7,772 bases of DNA from NCBI GenBank assembly GCA_015658765.1, contig DQOE01000150.1, forward strand, positions 1 through 7,772. Reading direction: 5' to 3'. The notes under the pieces are model-generated. The model did no database searches and was not told the origin of the DNA. It worked only from the letters and a program-made list of their open reading frames with translations. Below, in pieces: positions 1 to 6,063 of this stretch (its first letter is position 1; each line of letters opens with the position of its first letter). This DNA comes from Verrucomicrobiota bacterium. GTDB lineage: Bacteria; Verrucomicrobiota; Verrucomicrobiia; Limisphaerales; UBA1096. Both the position numbers and the translations under genes were made by a program.

Positions 1-105
1 CGGCCTTGGCCAAGTGAGCCATGTGGCGGCGTGCGGCTCCCACTCGGCCGGCATGCGCCAGCCGATACTGGCTGCGGCGGTTGGGTTGGTATCAGGAATG
101 CCCAA
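1..105 (-). CDS. aguA: Agmatine deiminase / peptidyl-arginine deiminase family protein, N-terminal fragment
   Basis: Reading leftwards on the minus strand from about position 105, the frame gives TNPTAAASIGWR followed by MPAEWEPHAATWLTWPRP and then leaves the window. The MPAEWEPHAATWLxWP segment is the conserved N-terminus of agmatine deiminases, which hydrolyse agmatine to N-carbamoylputrescine and ammonia in polyamine synthesis. Only about 35 residues are present, so the catalytic Cys, His and Asp lie outside the window. The start is uncertain. The only ATG is at 54-52, exactly at MPAEW, but family members usually have some 10 to 20 residues before this motif. The only conventional alternative start is TTG at 105-103, one base after the stop of the aldo/keto reductase, which would fit translational coupling. 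The frame closes at a stop near 139-141. Cytoplasmic. Family assignment is good for so short a piece; telling AguA from related deiminases is not possible here. Confidence 0.68.
   Translation of the reverse strand, partial: MGIPDTNPTAAASIGWRMPAEWEPHAATWLTWPRP
5..14. repeat. Dispersed palindrome copy 1 (CTTGGCCAAG)
   Basis: Perfect 10-base palindrome inside the N-terminal coding region of the agmatine deiminase-like gene, 40 bases downstream of its possible ATG. Here it is read as T-W-P-R, a different phase from the copies in the ggt and GH13 genes. The W-P of this protein motif is conserved in the family, so this copy could partly be protein-driven. Confidence 0.6.
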
Positions 106-106
106 G

Positions 107-1051
107 TCAGGGCAGGGGTTTTCCGGCGGCGGCGGCCATCAATCGGTACCATTCCTCGGGCGACAACAGCAGGTCGGCTGCTTTTGTGGCCTCGCGAATG
201 TGCTCGGGATTGGTGCTGCCAATGACCGGCACGATGCCGGCCGGGTGGCGCAACAACCACGCAAGCGCGATGGCGGTCGGGCAGCACTCCTCCTGCAATG
301 CCACGACATGCAGCGCGTCGCGCACGGTTTGTTCCTGCAAATGGTTGACGTTGCGGAGCGAGACCGGTGCCTCGCTGCCGAGCTTGCCCTGCGCGAGCGG
401 ACTCCACGCGAGCGGCGTGACGCCGTGCCGCTGGTAGTAGTCGAGCGACCCGTCCTCGAGCGCGTCGTAGTGGAACAGGCTGATCTCAACCTGGTTGCAG
501 ATCAGCTTCATCGGGCACGCCGCCTGCAGATGGTCGAGTTGATCCACGGTGAAATTGCTCACGCCGAACTCGCGCACTTTGCCGGCTTGTTTCAACTCAT
601 CGAACGCCTTGGCGATTTCTTCCTGCTCCATCAGGTAGTCCGGCCGGTGCAGCAGGTACAGGTCGATGCAGTCGATGTCCATGCGCTTGAGCGACGCTTC
701 GCACGAGCGGACGATGTGGTCGCGCGAGAGGTCGTAGCGGTGCGGTGAGCCCTTGTCGGGATCGCCCTTTTGGCGGATGCCGCACTTGGTCGTGACGGCG
801 ATGTTGTCGCGCATGCCCGGGACCCCCTTGAGCGTGCGGCCGAACACCTCCTCGACGAGTCCTTCGCTGTAAATGTCCGCCAAATCGAACATCGTGTAGC
901 CGGCCTCGTAGGCGGCGGTGATGGCGTCGTGGCCCCTTTTTTCGTGCTCGTCGTCGATGGGAGGATGAGTGATCACACCCGTCACCCGCCAGCAACCGTA
1001 GGCCAGGCGGCTGCATTCCAGACTGGATTCTCCCAAGGTGATTGTTTGCAT
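107..1051 (-). CDS. Aldo/keto reductase family oxidoreductase
   Basis: Predicted 314-residue NAD(P)H-dependent (beta/alpha)8-barrel reductase of the aldo/keto reductase superfamily, most like the YdhF branch. It starts MQTITLGESSLECSRLAYG, the usual beginning of the family. The catalytic tetrad is visible: Asp56 and Tyr61 in FDLADIYSEG, Lys89 in VTTKCG, and His135 in LYLLHRPD. Further family marks are GKVREFGVSNF, LAWSPLAQGKLG and, near the C-terminus, VPVIGSTNPEHIREA, which forms the cofactor phosphate-binding region. I chose the ATG at 1051 because the barrel begins there; a 15-residue upstream extension from 1096 looks unrelated. No clear Shine-Dalgarno sequence precedes it. It lies 76 bases after leuC on the same strand, and the deiminase-like gene follows at once, so it may sit in the middle of a minus-strand transcript. 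Physiological substrate cannot be inferred; an aldehyde or ketone sugar derivative is likely. Cytoplasmic. Confidence 0.9.
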   Translation of the reverse strand: MQTITLGESSLECSRLAYGCWRVTGVITHPPIDDEHEKRGHDAITAAYEAGYTMFDLADIYSEGLVEEVFGRTLKGVPGMRDNIAVTTKCGIRQKGDPDKGSPHRYDLSRDHIVRSCEASLKRMDIDCIDLYLLHRPDYLMEQEEIAKAFDELKQAGKVREFGVSNFTVDQLDHLQAACPMKLICNQVEISLFHYDALEDGSLDYYQRHGVTPLAWSPLAQGKLGSEAPVSLRNVNHLQEQTVRDALHVVALQEECCPTAIALAWLLRHPAGIVPVIGSTNPEHIREATKAADLLLSPEEWYRLMAAAAGKPLP

Positions 1052-1094
1052 GACTGACTCGGGCAAACGGTAGCACATCCCCCCGGCCCAAGCC

Positions 1095-1123
1095 AAAAAA
1101 AACCGCCCGCGGCTTGGCCAAGC
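1095..1123 (-). terminator. Possible intrinsic terminator after leuC
   Basis: Just beyond the leuC stop the minus-strand transcript would read palindrome copy 2 (a GCTT/AAGC stem with a GGCC loop), then the GC-rich segment GCGGGCGG, then eight uridines (A8 at 1095-1102 on the plus strand). The order of stem, GC-rich stretch and U-tract resembles a Rho-independent terminator or attenuator. The stem adjacent to the U-tract is weak, so the aldo/keto reductase gene may still be reached by readthrough. An alternative fold pairs GGCCAAGCC with GGCTTGGGCC (plus-strand 1085-1094 with 1111-1119), with one bulged base. Confidence 0.35.
1112..1123. repeat. Dispersed palindrome copy 2 (GCTTGGCCAAGC)
   Basis: Perfect 12-base palindrome in the gap between leuC (stop at 1128) and the aldo/keto reductase, 61 bases upstream of the latter's ATG. 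A partial copy, GGCCCAAGCC, lies at 1085-1094 and is its inverted partner apart from one inserted base. Confidence 0.75.
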
Positions 1124-1127
1124 GACC

Positions 1128-2501
1128 TCAGTTCAAGTAATCGCGCGGGTCGGCGACGTGGCCGGCGAGGGCACTGGCGGCGACGGTAACCGGGCTGGCC
1201 AGATAGATCTCACTCTCCTTGCTGCCCATGCGGCCGGGGAAGTTGCGGTTGGTCGCGCTGATGCACTTTTGGCCGCCCTCGTTCATGCGGCCGAAGGTGT
1301 CCACCGGGCCGCCGAGGCATGCGGAGCAGCCGGCGTTCTCGGTCATGCGGACCCCGGCGTCGGTGAGGATGCTCCACACACTCTTCCCGTCCCACTCGGT
1401 GGTCTGCAAATCGTGGACGATCTCCGGAGTGGCCGGCACGCCGAACGTGTCGATGCACACTTCCTGTCCGCGCACCACCTCGGCGAACGCGAGGAAGTCG
1501 CTCGTCTTGCCGCCGGTGCAGGAGCCGATGTAGGCACGGTCGAGCTTCATGTCGGTCATCTCGCGGGCGAGCTTGCGCTGGCCCGGATCGGGGTGACACG
1601 CCACGGTCGGCTCGAGTGCGCCCAGGTCGATCGTCGTGTCGTAAACGAACGTTTCGTCGCTGTCGCGCTCGACCGGCTCGTAGTCGCTCTTTGTGCCGTT
1701 GAGCTTGGTTCGCTCATCGACCATCGCGCCGGTTTTGTCGTCGTACTCAAAAATGCCGTTCTTGCCGCCGGCTTCGATCGCCATGTTGGCCACGGTCATG
1801 CGGTCGTCCATCGACAGGCCGGACGCGCCGGGGCCGTCGAACTGCATCGCGCGATAAGTCGCCCCGTCGAAGCCGATCTCGCCGATTGCGTGCAGGATGA
1901 TGTCCTTGGCCATGACGCCCGGCTGCAGTTCGCCCTCGAGGCGGAAATGCATCGTCTCCGGCACCTTGATCAGCAGTTTGCCGGTGCCCATCACGAAGCC
2001 GGCGTCGGTGTTGCCAATGCCGGTGGCAAACTGGTTGAACGCGCCGGCCATGCAGGTGTGCGAGTCGGTGCCGAACAAAATCTCGCCGGGCCGAAGGTGC
2101 CCCTTCTGCGGCAAAGCCGTGTGGCAGACGCCGGCGTAGCGCGAGCCGTACTGGCGCTTGAGCAGGCCCTGCGAGGCGTCGAACTTCCACTTGCCGTCCT
2201 CGTCATCGATCACGTCGTAGAAATACTGAAGCCCCTGCGCCTTGGCGAACTCGCGCAGGATGTCCACGTTGCGGTTGGACAGCGAGTCGGAGGTGAAAAT
2301 GTAGTGGTCGGGAATGATCACGATCTTGTTGGCGTCCCAAACCCTGGCGTCCTCGCCGAACTCGCGCTTGAACACCCCGATCGTGCCGGGGCCACAGACG
2401 TCATGCGTCATCAACAGGTCGGCGTTCACCCAGACATTGTCACCGGCGTTCACCTCGGTCTCGCCCGCCGCCCGGGCCAAAATTTTCTCAGTCAGCGTCA
2501 T
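1128..2501 (-). CDS. leuC: 3-isopropylmalate dehydratase large subunit (LeuC / aconitase superfamily)
   Basis: Predicted 457-residue [4Fe-4S] hydro-lyase subunit that, with a small swivelling LeuD subunit, isomerises 2-isopropylmalate to 3-isopropylmalate in leucine synthesis. It opens with MTLTEKILARAAG, the standard start of the family. The three cluster ligands are present: Cys328 in YIGSCTGGKTSD, and Cys392 and Cys395 in NAGCSACLGGP. Substrate and structural motifs include IPDHYIFTSDSLSN, GEILFGTDSHTCMAGAFNQFATGIGNTDAG in the middle of the protein, and CISATNRNFPGRMGS near the C-terminus. Length and the stand-alone large-subunit organisation fit the LeuC/homoaconitase branch rather than the roughly 900-residue aconitases. 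Homoaconitase or dimethylmalate dehydratase activity cannot be excluded from sequence alone. No leuD lies next to it; the downstream gene is an aldo/keto reductase, so the small subunit must be encoded elsewhere. Cytoplasmic and expected to be oxygen-sensitive. Confidence 0.92.
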   Translation of the reverse strand: MTLTEKILARAAGETEVNAGDNVWVNADLLMTHDVCGPGTIGVFKREFGEDARVWDANKIVIIPDHYIFTSDSLSNRNVDILREFAKAQGLQYFYDVIDDEDGKWKFDASQGLLKRQYGSRYAGVCHTALPQKGHLRPGEILFGTDSHTCMAGAFNQFATGIGNTDAGFVMGTGKLLIKVPETMHFRLEGELQPGVMAKDIILHAIGEIGFDGATYRAMQFDGPGASGLSMDDRMTVANMAIEAGGKNGIFEYDDKTGAMVDERTKLNGTKSDYEPVERDSDETFVYDTTIDLGALEPTVACHPDPGQRKLAREMTDMKLDRAYIGSCTGGKTSDFLAFAEVVRGQEVCIDTFGVPATPEIVHDLQTTEWDGKSVWSILTDAGVRMTENAGCSACLGGPVDTFGRMNEGGQKCISATNRNFPGRMGSKESEIYLASPVTVAASALAGHVADPRDYLN

Positions 2502-2551
2502 CGCAGGCGGGACAATGTACCGGCGAACCGCTCCTCACGCAAGGAAGAGGT

Positions 2552-2619
2552 GGGAGGGGCAAGTTCCACCTTGCCCCATTTGAAACCTGATTTGGGACGA
2601 GGTGGAACTCGCCTCTCCC
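2552..2619. repeat. Intergenic inverted repeat with two hairpins and complementary loops
   Basis: The gap between leuC and dus holds a long inverted repeat. The arms at 2552-2571 and 2600-2619 pair over 20 positions with 18 Watson-Crick pairs, around a 28-base spacer. Each arm also sits in its own local hairpin. The left one is GGGGCAAG, loop TTCCAC, CTTGCCCC (2556-2577), a perfect 8-base-pair stem. The right one is CGAG, loop GTGGAA, CTCG (2598-2611), extendable by three pairs past one mismatch. The two loops are exact reverse complements. Neither strand shows a U-tract after the hairpins, so a simple terminator is not supported. It may be a REP/BIME-like element or an RNA switch in the dus-leuC transcript. 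Confidence 0.75.
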
Positions 2620-2624
2620 TTCCA

Positions 2625-3686
2625 TTACGTGTGGCAACCGGCGACGACGTCGGTGGTTTTTAGCTCGGGGGAGAAGGGGTCGAGCGGCATCGGCTCGTCG
2701 TGGTCGAGGTGTTCGCGGCAGATGGCGAAGAAGTCGGCCTTGGTTTGGGCGCGGCGGATGTCGTGCAAAAACCGCCCGTCGGCGTCCACGCCCAAGCCGA
2801 AGTAGTTCATATACTTTTTCATTTTGTGCACCTGGCTTTTTTCGATGTAGTTTTCGGGGGCGGTCATCTCGAACAGGTCGGTCACGTAGTCCAGCACGTC
2901 GCGTCCGCTTGGCCAGGCGGGCGGCTCGCCGCGTAGGTGCCGGCGAATCTGCGCGAATAGCCACGGGTTGCGGATGACGCCGCGCCCGATCATCAGGCCG
3001 TGCGCGCCGGTCTCGCGCAGCACCGACTCCGCCTTGGGCGCGGAGTAGACGTTGCCGTTGGCCAGAACCGGGCAGTCCATCGCCTCGGCAGCGCGCGAGA
3101 TGAAGTCGTAATGCACTGCGCTGCGGTACATCTCCTTCACCGTGCGTCCGTGGACGGTGAGCAGATCAAGATTGTGCCGCGCGAAGATTGGCAGCAACTC
3201 GTCGAACACCACAGCGTCGTCGAAGCCGATGCGCGTCTTGACGGTGAAGCGCGTCTCCACCGCGTCGCGCAATGCGCCGAGAATGCGGTCGATGCGCTCC
3301 GGCTCGCGCAGCAAACCGCCGCCGGCGCATTTTTTGTAAACGATCGGCGCAGGGCAGCCGAGGTTCAGGTCGACGCCCGCGATGGGGTGTTGCTGCAACT
3401 CGCGCGCGGTTCGCACGAGATCGGGAATGCTGTTGCCGATCATCTGCGCGACGACCGGCCGGCCAGTGGGGTTTTCGGTGATCGAGCGCAGGATCGGCTT
3501 CTCCAGCCGCGAGTCGGCGTGCACGCGAAAGTATTCGGTGAAATACACGTCCGCCCCGCCGCGTCCGGCGATCACCCGCCAAAACGGCAGGTCGGTGACG
3601 TCCTGCATCGGCGCGAGCGCGAGCATCGGCTCGTCCCGTTGCAGCAGGGCATCAAACTGGCTGGCCTGTTCGGAGAGTGTTGTCAC
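2625..3686 (-). CDS. dus: tRNA-dihydrouridine synthase (Dus family)
   Basis: FMN-dependent enzyme that reduces specific uridines of tRNA to dihydrouridine, acting in the cytoplasm. The TIM-barrel begins with MLALAPMQDVTDLPFW, where APMxxVTD contacts FMN. The catalytic cysteine is in NLGCPAPIV (Cys111 counted from the GTG start). TVHGRTVKEMY carries the conserved His-Gly-Arg, followed by CPVLANGNV and HGLMIGRGVIRNPW, the FMN phosphate-binding loops. A helical RNA-binding tail with VHKMKKYMNYFGLG completes it. I placed the start at GTG 3686, giving 353 residues, because the segment FDALLQRDEP before the barrel looks like genuine coding sequence. ATG 3626, directly at MLALAPM and preceded by GGGACGAG, is a serious alternative (333 residues). 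A GGGAG lies 12 bases ahead of the GTG, further than ideal. Which Dus subtype (A, B or C) it is, and so which tRNA position it modifies, is not decided here. Confidence 0.92.
   Translation of the reverse strand: MTTLSEQASQFDALLQRDEPMLALAPMQDVTDLPFWRVIAGRGGADVYFTEYFRVHADSRLEKPILRSITENPTGRPVVAQMIGNSIPDLVRTARELQQHPIAGVDLNLGCPAPIVYKKCAGGGLLREPERIDRILGALRDAVETRFTVKTRIGFDDAVVFDELLPIFARHNLDLLTVHGRTVKEMYRSAVHYDFISRAAEAMDCPVLANGNVYSAPKAESVLRETGAHGLMIGRGVIRNPWLFAQIRRHLRGEPPAWPSGRDVLDYVTDLFEMTAPENYIEKSQVHKMKKYMNYFGLGVDADGRFLHDIRRAQTKADFFAICREHLDHDEPMPLDPFSPELKTTDVVAGCHT
2906..2919. repeat. Imperfect palindrome copy inside dus (CGCTTGGCCAGGCG)
   Basis: One mismatch from the 14-base palindrome CGCTTGGCCAAGCG. 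It lies in the body of the dus coding region, far from any start codon, and is the only copy there. It may be a decayed copy or chance, since GGCCAAG and CTGGCCA strings are favoured by local codon use. Confidence 0.3.
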
Positions 3687-3702
3687 CGCGCGGTTTTTCT
3701 CC

Positions 3703-3716
3703 CGCTTGGCCAAGCG
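3703..3716. repeat. Dispersed palindrome copy 3 (CGCTTGGCCAAGCG)
   Basis: Perfect 14-base palindrome 17 bases upstream of the dus GTG start. It can form a five-base-pair RNA hairpin with a GGCC loop in the dus leader. It is followed by GAATG, as is the imperfect copy 42 bases to the right. Confidence 0.8.
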
Positions 3717-3744
3717 AATGGCAATCCCAAAACGCACTTGGCTT

Positions 3745-3758
3745 GCCTTGGCCAGGCG
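3745..3758. repeat. Imperfect palindrome copy 4 upstream of ggt
   Basis: GCCTTGGCCAGGCG matches the 14-base palindrome at 11 positions and ends 12 bases before the ATG at 3771. Together with copy 3 it makes a direct repeat that extends into the flank GCGAATG, which argues for duplication or paired sites rather than chance. Confidence 0.5.
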
Positions 3759-3785
3759 AATGTGCCGACAATGCGCGCCGAAGCC

Positions 3786-5546
3786 ATGCGTTACTTGAAT
3801 CACCCCCAAACGGGCCAGGCCGGCATCACGCACCGGCGCTTGGCCAAGCGCCTGGCCCTGCTGCTGCTTTTTCCAGTCATGGCTAATTCACAAATGACGG
3901 GCGCCGGTTACGACCGGCCGTCCGGCGATCCCAAGCTCAGCCGCTCGGTGGTGATGGCACCCAGCGGCATGGTCGCCACCAGCCACACGCTCGCCGCGCA
4001 GGCCGGCGTCGAGGTGCTCAAGCGCGGTGGCAACGCGATCGACGCCGCGATCGCGGCCAACGCCGTGCTCGGCGTGGTGGAGCCGATGAGCTGCGGCATC
4101 GGCGGCGACCTGTTTGCCATCGTGTGGGACGCCAAGTCGCGGAAGCTTTACGGCCTCAACGCCAGCGGTCGCTCGCCGTTTGGCATTTCGCGCCAGCTCA
4201 TTCGCGAGCGCGGGCACGAGCGCATCCCGCTCAGGGGGCCGCTCAGTTGGTCGGTGCCGGGCTGCGTCTCCGGCTGGCAGGCGTTGCACGACCGGTTCGG
4301 CAAACTGCCGTTGGCCAAGTCGCTTGCGCCGGCGATTCGTTACGCGCGGGACGGCTTTCCGGTGACGCAGATCATCGCCGGCTACTGGAAGTCCGGCGAA
4401 GTGATCCTCAGCGAAACGCCGACCGCCAGCCGCGCATTTCTCAAGGACGGCCGCGCGCCGGGGGAAGGCGAACGCATGACCAACCGCGACCTGGCCAAGG
4501 TCTATCGTGCCATCGGCAAGGAGGGGGCGAAGGCGTTTTACGAGGGCTGGATCGCCGGGGAGATCGTTCGCTACAGCGAGTCGGTCGGTGGCCTGATCAC
4601 GCTGCGCGACCTCAAGCAGCACACCGCCGACTGGGTCGAGCCGGTCAGCGCCAGCTATCGCGGCTACGACGTCTGGGAACTGCCGCCGAACGGCCAGGGC
4701 ATCGCCGCGCTGCAGATTTTGAACGTCCTCGAGCAGCACGACATCGCCGCGATGGGCCACAACTCGGCCGACTTCATTCACCTTTACACCGAGGCGAAGA
4801 AACTGGCGTTCGCCGATCGGGCCAAGTTTTACGCCGACCCGCAGGTGGAGAAAAACCTGCCGGTTGCCGAGTTGATCTCCAAGCCGTACGCCAAGCGGCA
4901 GGCCAAGCGCATCGACATGGCCAAGGCGGCGTTGCGCGTGCCGGCCGGCGATCCGCGCCTGGCCAAGGGCGACACGATTTACCTGACCGCCGTCGACAAG
5001 GATCGCAACGTCGTGTCGCTGATCCAGAGCAACTATTACGGATTCGGCTCCGGCCATGTGCCGGGAAACGTCGGGTTCGTGATGCAGAATCGCGGGACGC
5101 TGTTTGCGATGGACGAAAACCACCACAACCGGCTCGAGCCGAACAAGCGGCCGTTTCACACCATCATCCCGGCGATGGTGACGAGGGACGGCAAGCCGTT
5201 TCTGTCGTTCGGCGTGATGGGCGGAGACATGCAGCCGCAGGGCCATGCGCAGGTGCTCGTCAACATCATCGACCACGGCATGAACGTGCAGGCCGCCTCG
5301 GACGCCGCGCGCGTCCGGCACGATGGCTCCGACACGCCCACCGGCGACATCATGTCCGACGGCGGCCGGTTGATCGTCGAGAGCGGCGTGAGCGATGAAG
5401 CCGTGGAGGAATTGAAAAAACGAGGCCACAACGTCTCTCGCGGCGGATCCGGTGGCGGCTACCAGGCGATCCGGATCGATTACGAAACCGGCCTGCTCCA
5501 CGGCGGCTCGGAGGCGCGAAAGGACGGCGCGGCGATTGGCTATTGA
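3786..5546 (+). CDS. ggt: Gamma-glutamyltransferase-like Ntn hydrolase, exported
   Basis: Predicted 586-residue precursor of the gamma-glutamyltranspeptidase family, which transfers or hydrolyses gamma-glutamyl groups (for example from glutathione) in the periplasm after autocleavage into two subunits. The N-terminus has basic residues RRLAKR, then LALLLLFPVMA, a Sec signal peptide probably cut after Ala33. The large-subunit hallmark EVLKRGGNAIDAAIAAN and VEPMSCGIGGDLF follow, then GRSPFG with Arg129, a candidate carboxylate-binding residue. The presumed nucleophile is Thr397 in GDTIYLTAVDKD, with cleavage before it. FGFGSGHVPGNVGFVMQNRG, KRPFHTIIPAMV and the oxyanion glycines Gly479-Gly480 in GVMGGDMQPQG complete the small subunit. 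The DTIYLT form, in place of the TTH of Escherichia coli Ggt, is typical of the YwrD-like branch, so hydrolysis or acylase activity is possible. Starts at 3771 (ATG) or at 3840 (TTG, giving a shorter signal peptide) are alternatives. Confidence 0.92.
   Translation: MRYLNHPQTGQAGITHRRLAKRLALLLLFPVMANSQMTGAGYDRPSGDPKLSRSVVMAPSGMVATSHTLAAQAGVEVLKRGGNAIDAAIAANAVLGVVEPMSCGIGGDLFAIVWDAKSRKLYGLNASGRSPFGISRQLIRERGHERIPLRGPLSWSVPGCVSGWQALHDRFGKLPLAKSLAPAIRYARDGFPVTQIIAGYWKSGEVILSETPTASRAFLKDGRAPGEGERMTNRDLAKVYRAIGKEGAKAFYEGWIAGEIVRYSESVGGLITLRDLKQHTADWVEPVSASYRGYDVWELPPNGQGIAALQILNVLEQHDIAAMGHNSADFIHLYTEAKKLAFADRAKFYADPQVEKNLPVAELISKPYAKRQAKRIDMAKAALRVPAGDPRLAKGDTIYLTAVDKDRNVVSLIQSNYYGFGSGHVPGNVGFVMQNRGTLFAMDENHHNRLEPNKRPFHTIIPAMVTRDGKPFLSFGVMGGDMQPQGHAQVLVNIIDHGMNVQAASDAARVRHDGSDTPTGDIMSDGGRLIVESGVSDEAVEELKKRGHNVSRGGSGGGYQAIRIDYETGLLHGGSEARKDGAAIGY
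3835..3852. repeat. Dispersed palindrome copy 5 (GGCGCTTGGCCAAGCGCC)
   Basis: The longest copy, an 18-base perfect palindrome, lying 49 bases inside ggt. It is translated as R-R-L-A-K-R-L in the basic part of the signal peptide. As RNA it gives a seven-base-pair stem with a GGCC loop. Confidence 0.82.
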
Positions 5547-5573
5547 GCCGGCCGCGTGTACGCTCCGCCCGGC

Positions 5574-6056
5574 ATGAGTGCGCATGAGAAAATCGTTTCG
5601 CTGGAGCAATTGCCCGCCTGGCGGGAGGCGTTGCGGGAGGCCGGCCAGCGGCTGGTCGCGACCAACGGCTGCTTCGACTTGCTGCACGCCGGTCACGTCA
5701 CCTACCTCGAGCAGGCGGCGGCGCTGGGCGATGTGCTGTTGATTGGCTGCAACGGCGACGAGTCGGTCCGGCAACTCAAGGGGCCAAGCCGGCCGCTCAA
5801 CTCCGAGGCCGACCGCGCACTGGTGTTGGCGGCGCTGGAGTCGGTCGGGGCCGTGGCGGTTTTCCCGGAGAAACGCGCCGATAATTTTCTGCGCCTGGCC
5901 AAGCCGGATGTCTATGTGAAGGGCGGCGACTACACTCCGGAAACGCTGGACGCCGGCGAGCGTGCTGCGGTGGAGTCCGGCGGCAGCGAGGTCGTGATCA
6001 TCCCATTCGTCCCCGGCAAATCGACCACCGGCCTCATCGAGCGGATGAACGACTGA
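5574..6056 (+). CDS. rfaE2: D-glycero-beta-D-manno-heptose 1-phosphate adenylyltransferase
   Basis: Predicted 160-residue cytidylyltransferase-fold enzyme that makes ADP-heptose from heptose 1-phosphate for the lipopolysaccharide inner core. It matches the C-terminal half of E. coli HldE; the ribokinase-like N-terminal half is absent, so this is the stand-alone RfaE2 form and the kinase must be a separate gene. The nucleotide-binding motif is TNGCFDLLHAGHVTYLEQA with His38-Ala-Gly-His41. Then come LKGPSRPLN (residues 68-76), KPDVYVKGGDY (110-120) and, at the C-terminus, GKSTTGLIER, the ISTTxII-like signature. I chose ATG 5574 because MSAHEKIVSLEQLPAWRE is a normal family start; GTG 5556 would add six unrelated residues. 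It lies 27 bases after ggt and 7 bases before the GH13 gene, which suggests one transcript. Its presence supports a heptose-containing outer membrane. Cytoplasmic. Confidence 0.92.
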   Translation: MSAHEKIVSLEQLPAWREALREAGQRLVATNGCFDLLHAGHVTYLEQAAALGDVLLIGCNGDESVRQLKGPSRPLNSEADRALVLAALESVGAVAVFPEKRADNFLRLAKPDVYVKGGDYTPETLDAGERAAVESGGSEVVIIPFVPGKSTTGLIERMND

Positions 6057-6063
6057 CGAAACG

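Larger units (their letters stand above)
3687..3785. promoter_or_regulatory. Divergent dus/ggt intergenic control region
   Basis: The only point in the window where transcription must diverge: dus starts at or below 3686 going left, and ggt starts at 3771 or 3786 going right. Promoters for both blocks should be in or next to this stretch, but I see no convincing -35/-10 pair on either strand. What it does hold is one perfect palindrome (3703-3716) and one imperfect copy (3745-3758). They belong to a 17-base direct repeat with 15 matches, 3704-3720 and 3746-3762, offset by 42 bases (four helical turns). That arrangement would suit cooperative binding of a dimeric regulator. Confidence 0.4.

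Noticed and set aside
14..748. Plus-strand open frame across the aldo/keto reductase
   Set aside because: It is antisense to a gene with a complete catalytic tetrad, and its translation has no recognisable motif.
1158..2663. 501-codon plus-strand open frame across leuC
   Set aside because: It is antisense to leuC, whose cluster cysteines and motifs are all intact on the other strand; the translation is Ala/Val/Leu/Arg-rich without domains.
3000..3785. In-frame extension of ggt back to position 3000
   Set aside because: The upstream part is antisense to dus, and the signal peptide and Ggt domain begin only after 3771; the extension is an accidental open frame.
3687..3833. In-frame extension of dus up to an ATG at 3833
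   Set aside because: It would overlap the ggt start, carries no family similarity, and is made largely of translated palindrome copies (RLAK repeated). The barrel does not need it.
3703..3852. CRISPR-like array in the palindrome cluster
   Set aside because: Only two short direct repeats plus a third palindrome at unequal spacing, with no uniform spacers and no cas genes nearby.
4311..4970. Further TTGGCCAA, CTGGCCAAG and GGCCAAG strings in ggt
   Set aside because: They are short, lack the extended symmetry and are explained by frequent Leu-Ala-Lys and Ala-Lys codons; they were not counted as palindrome copies.
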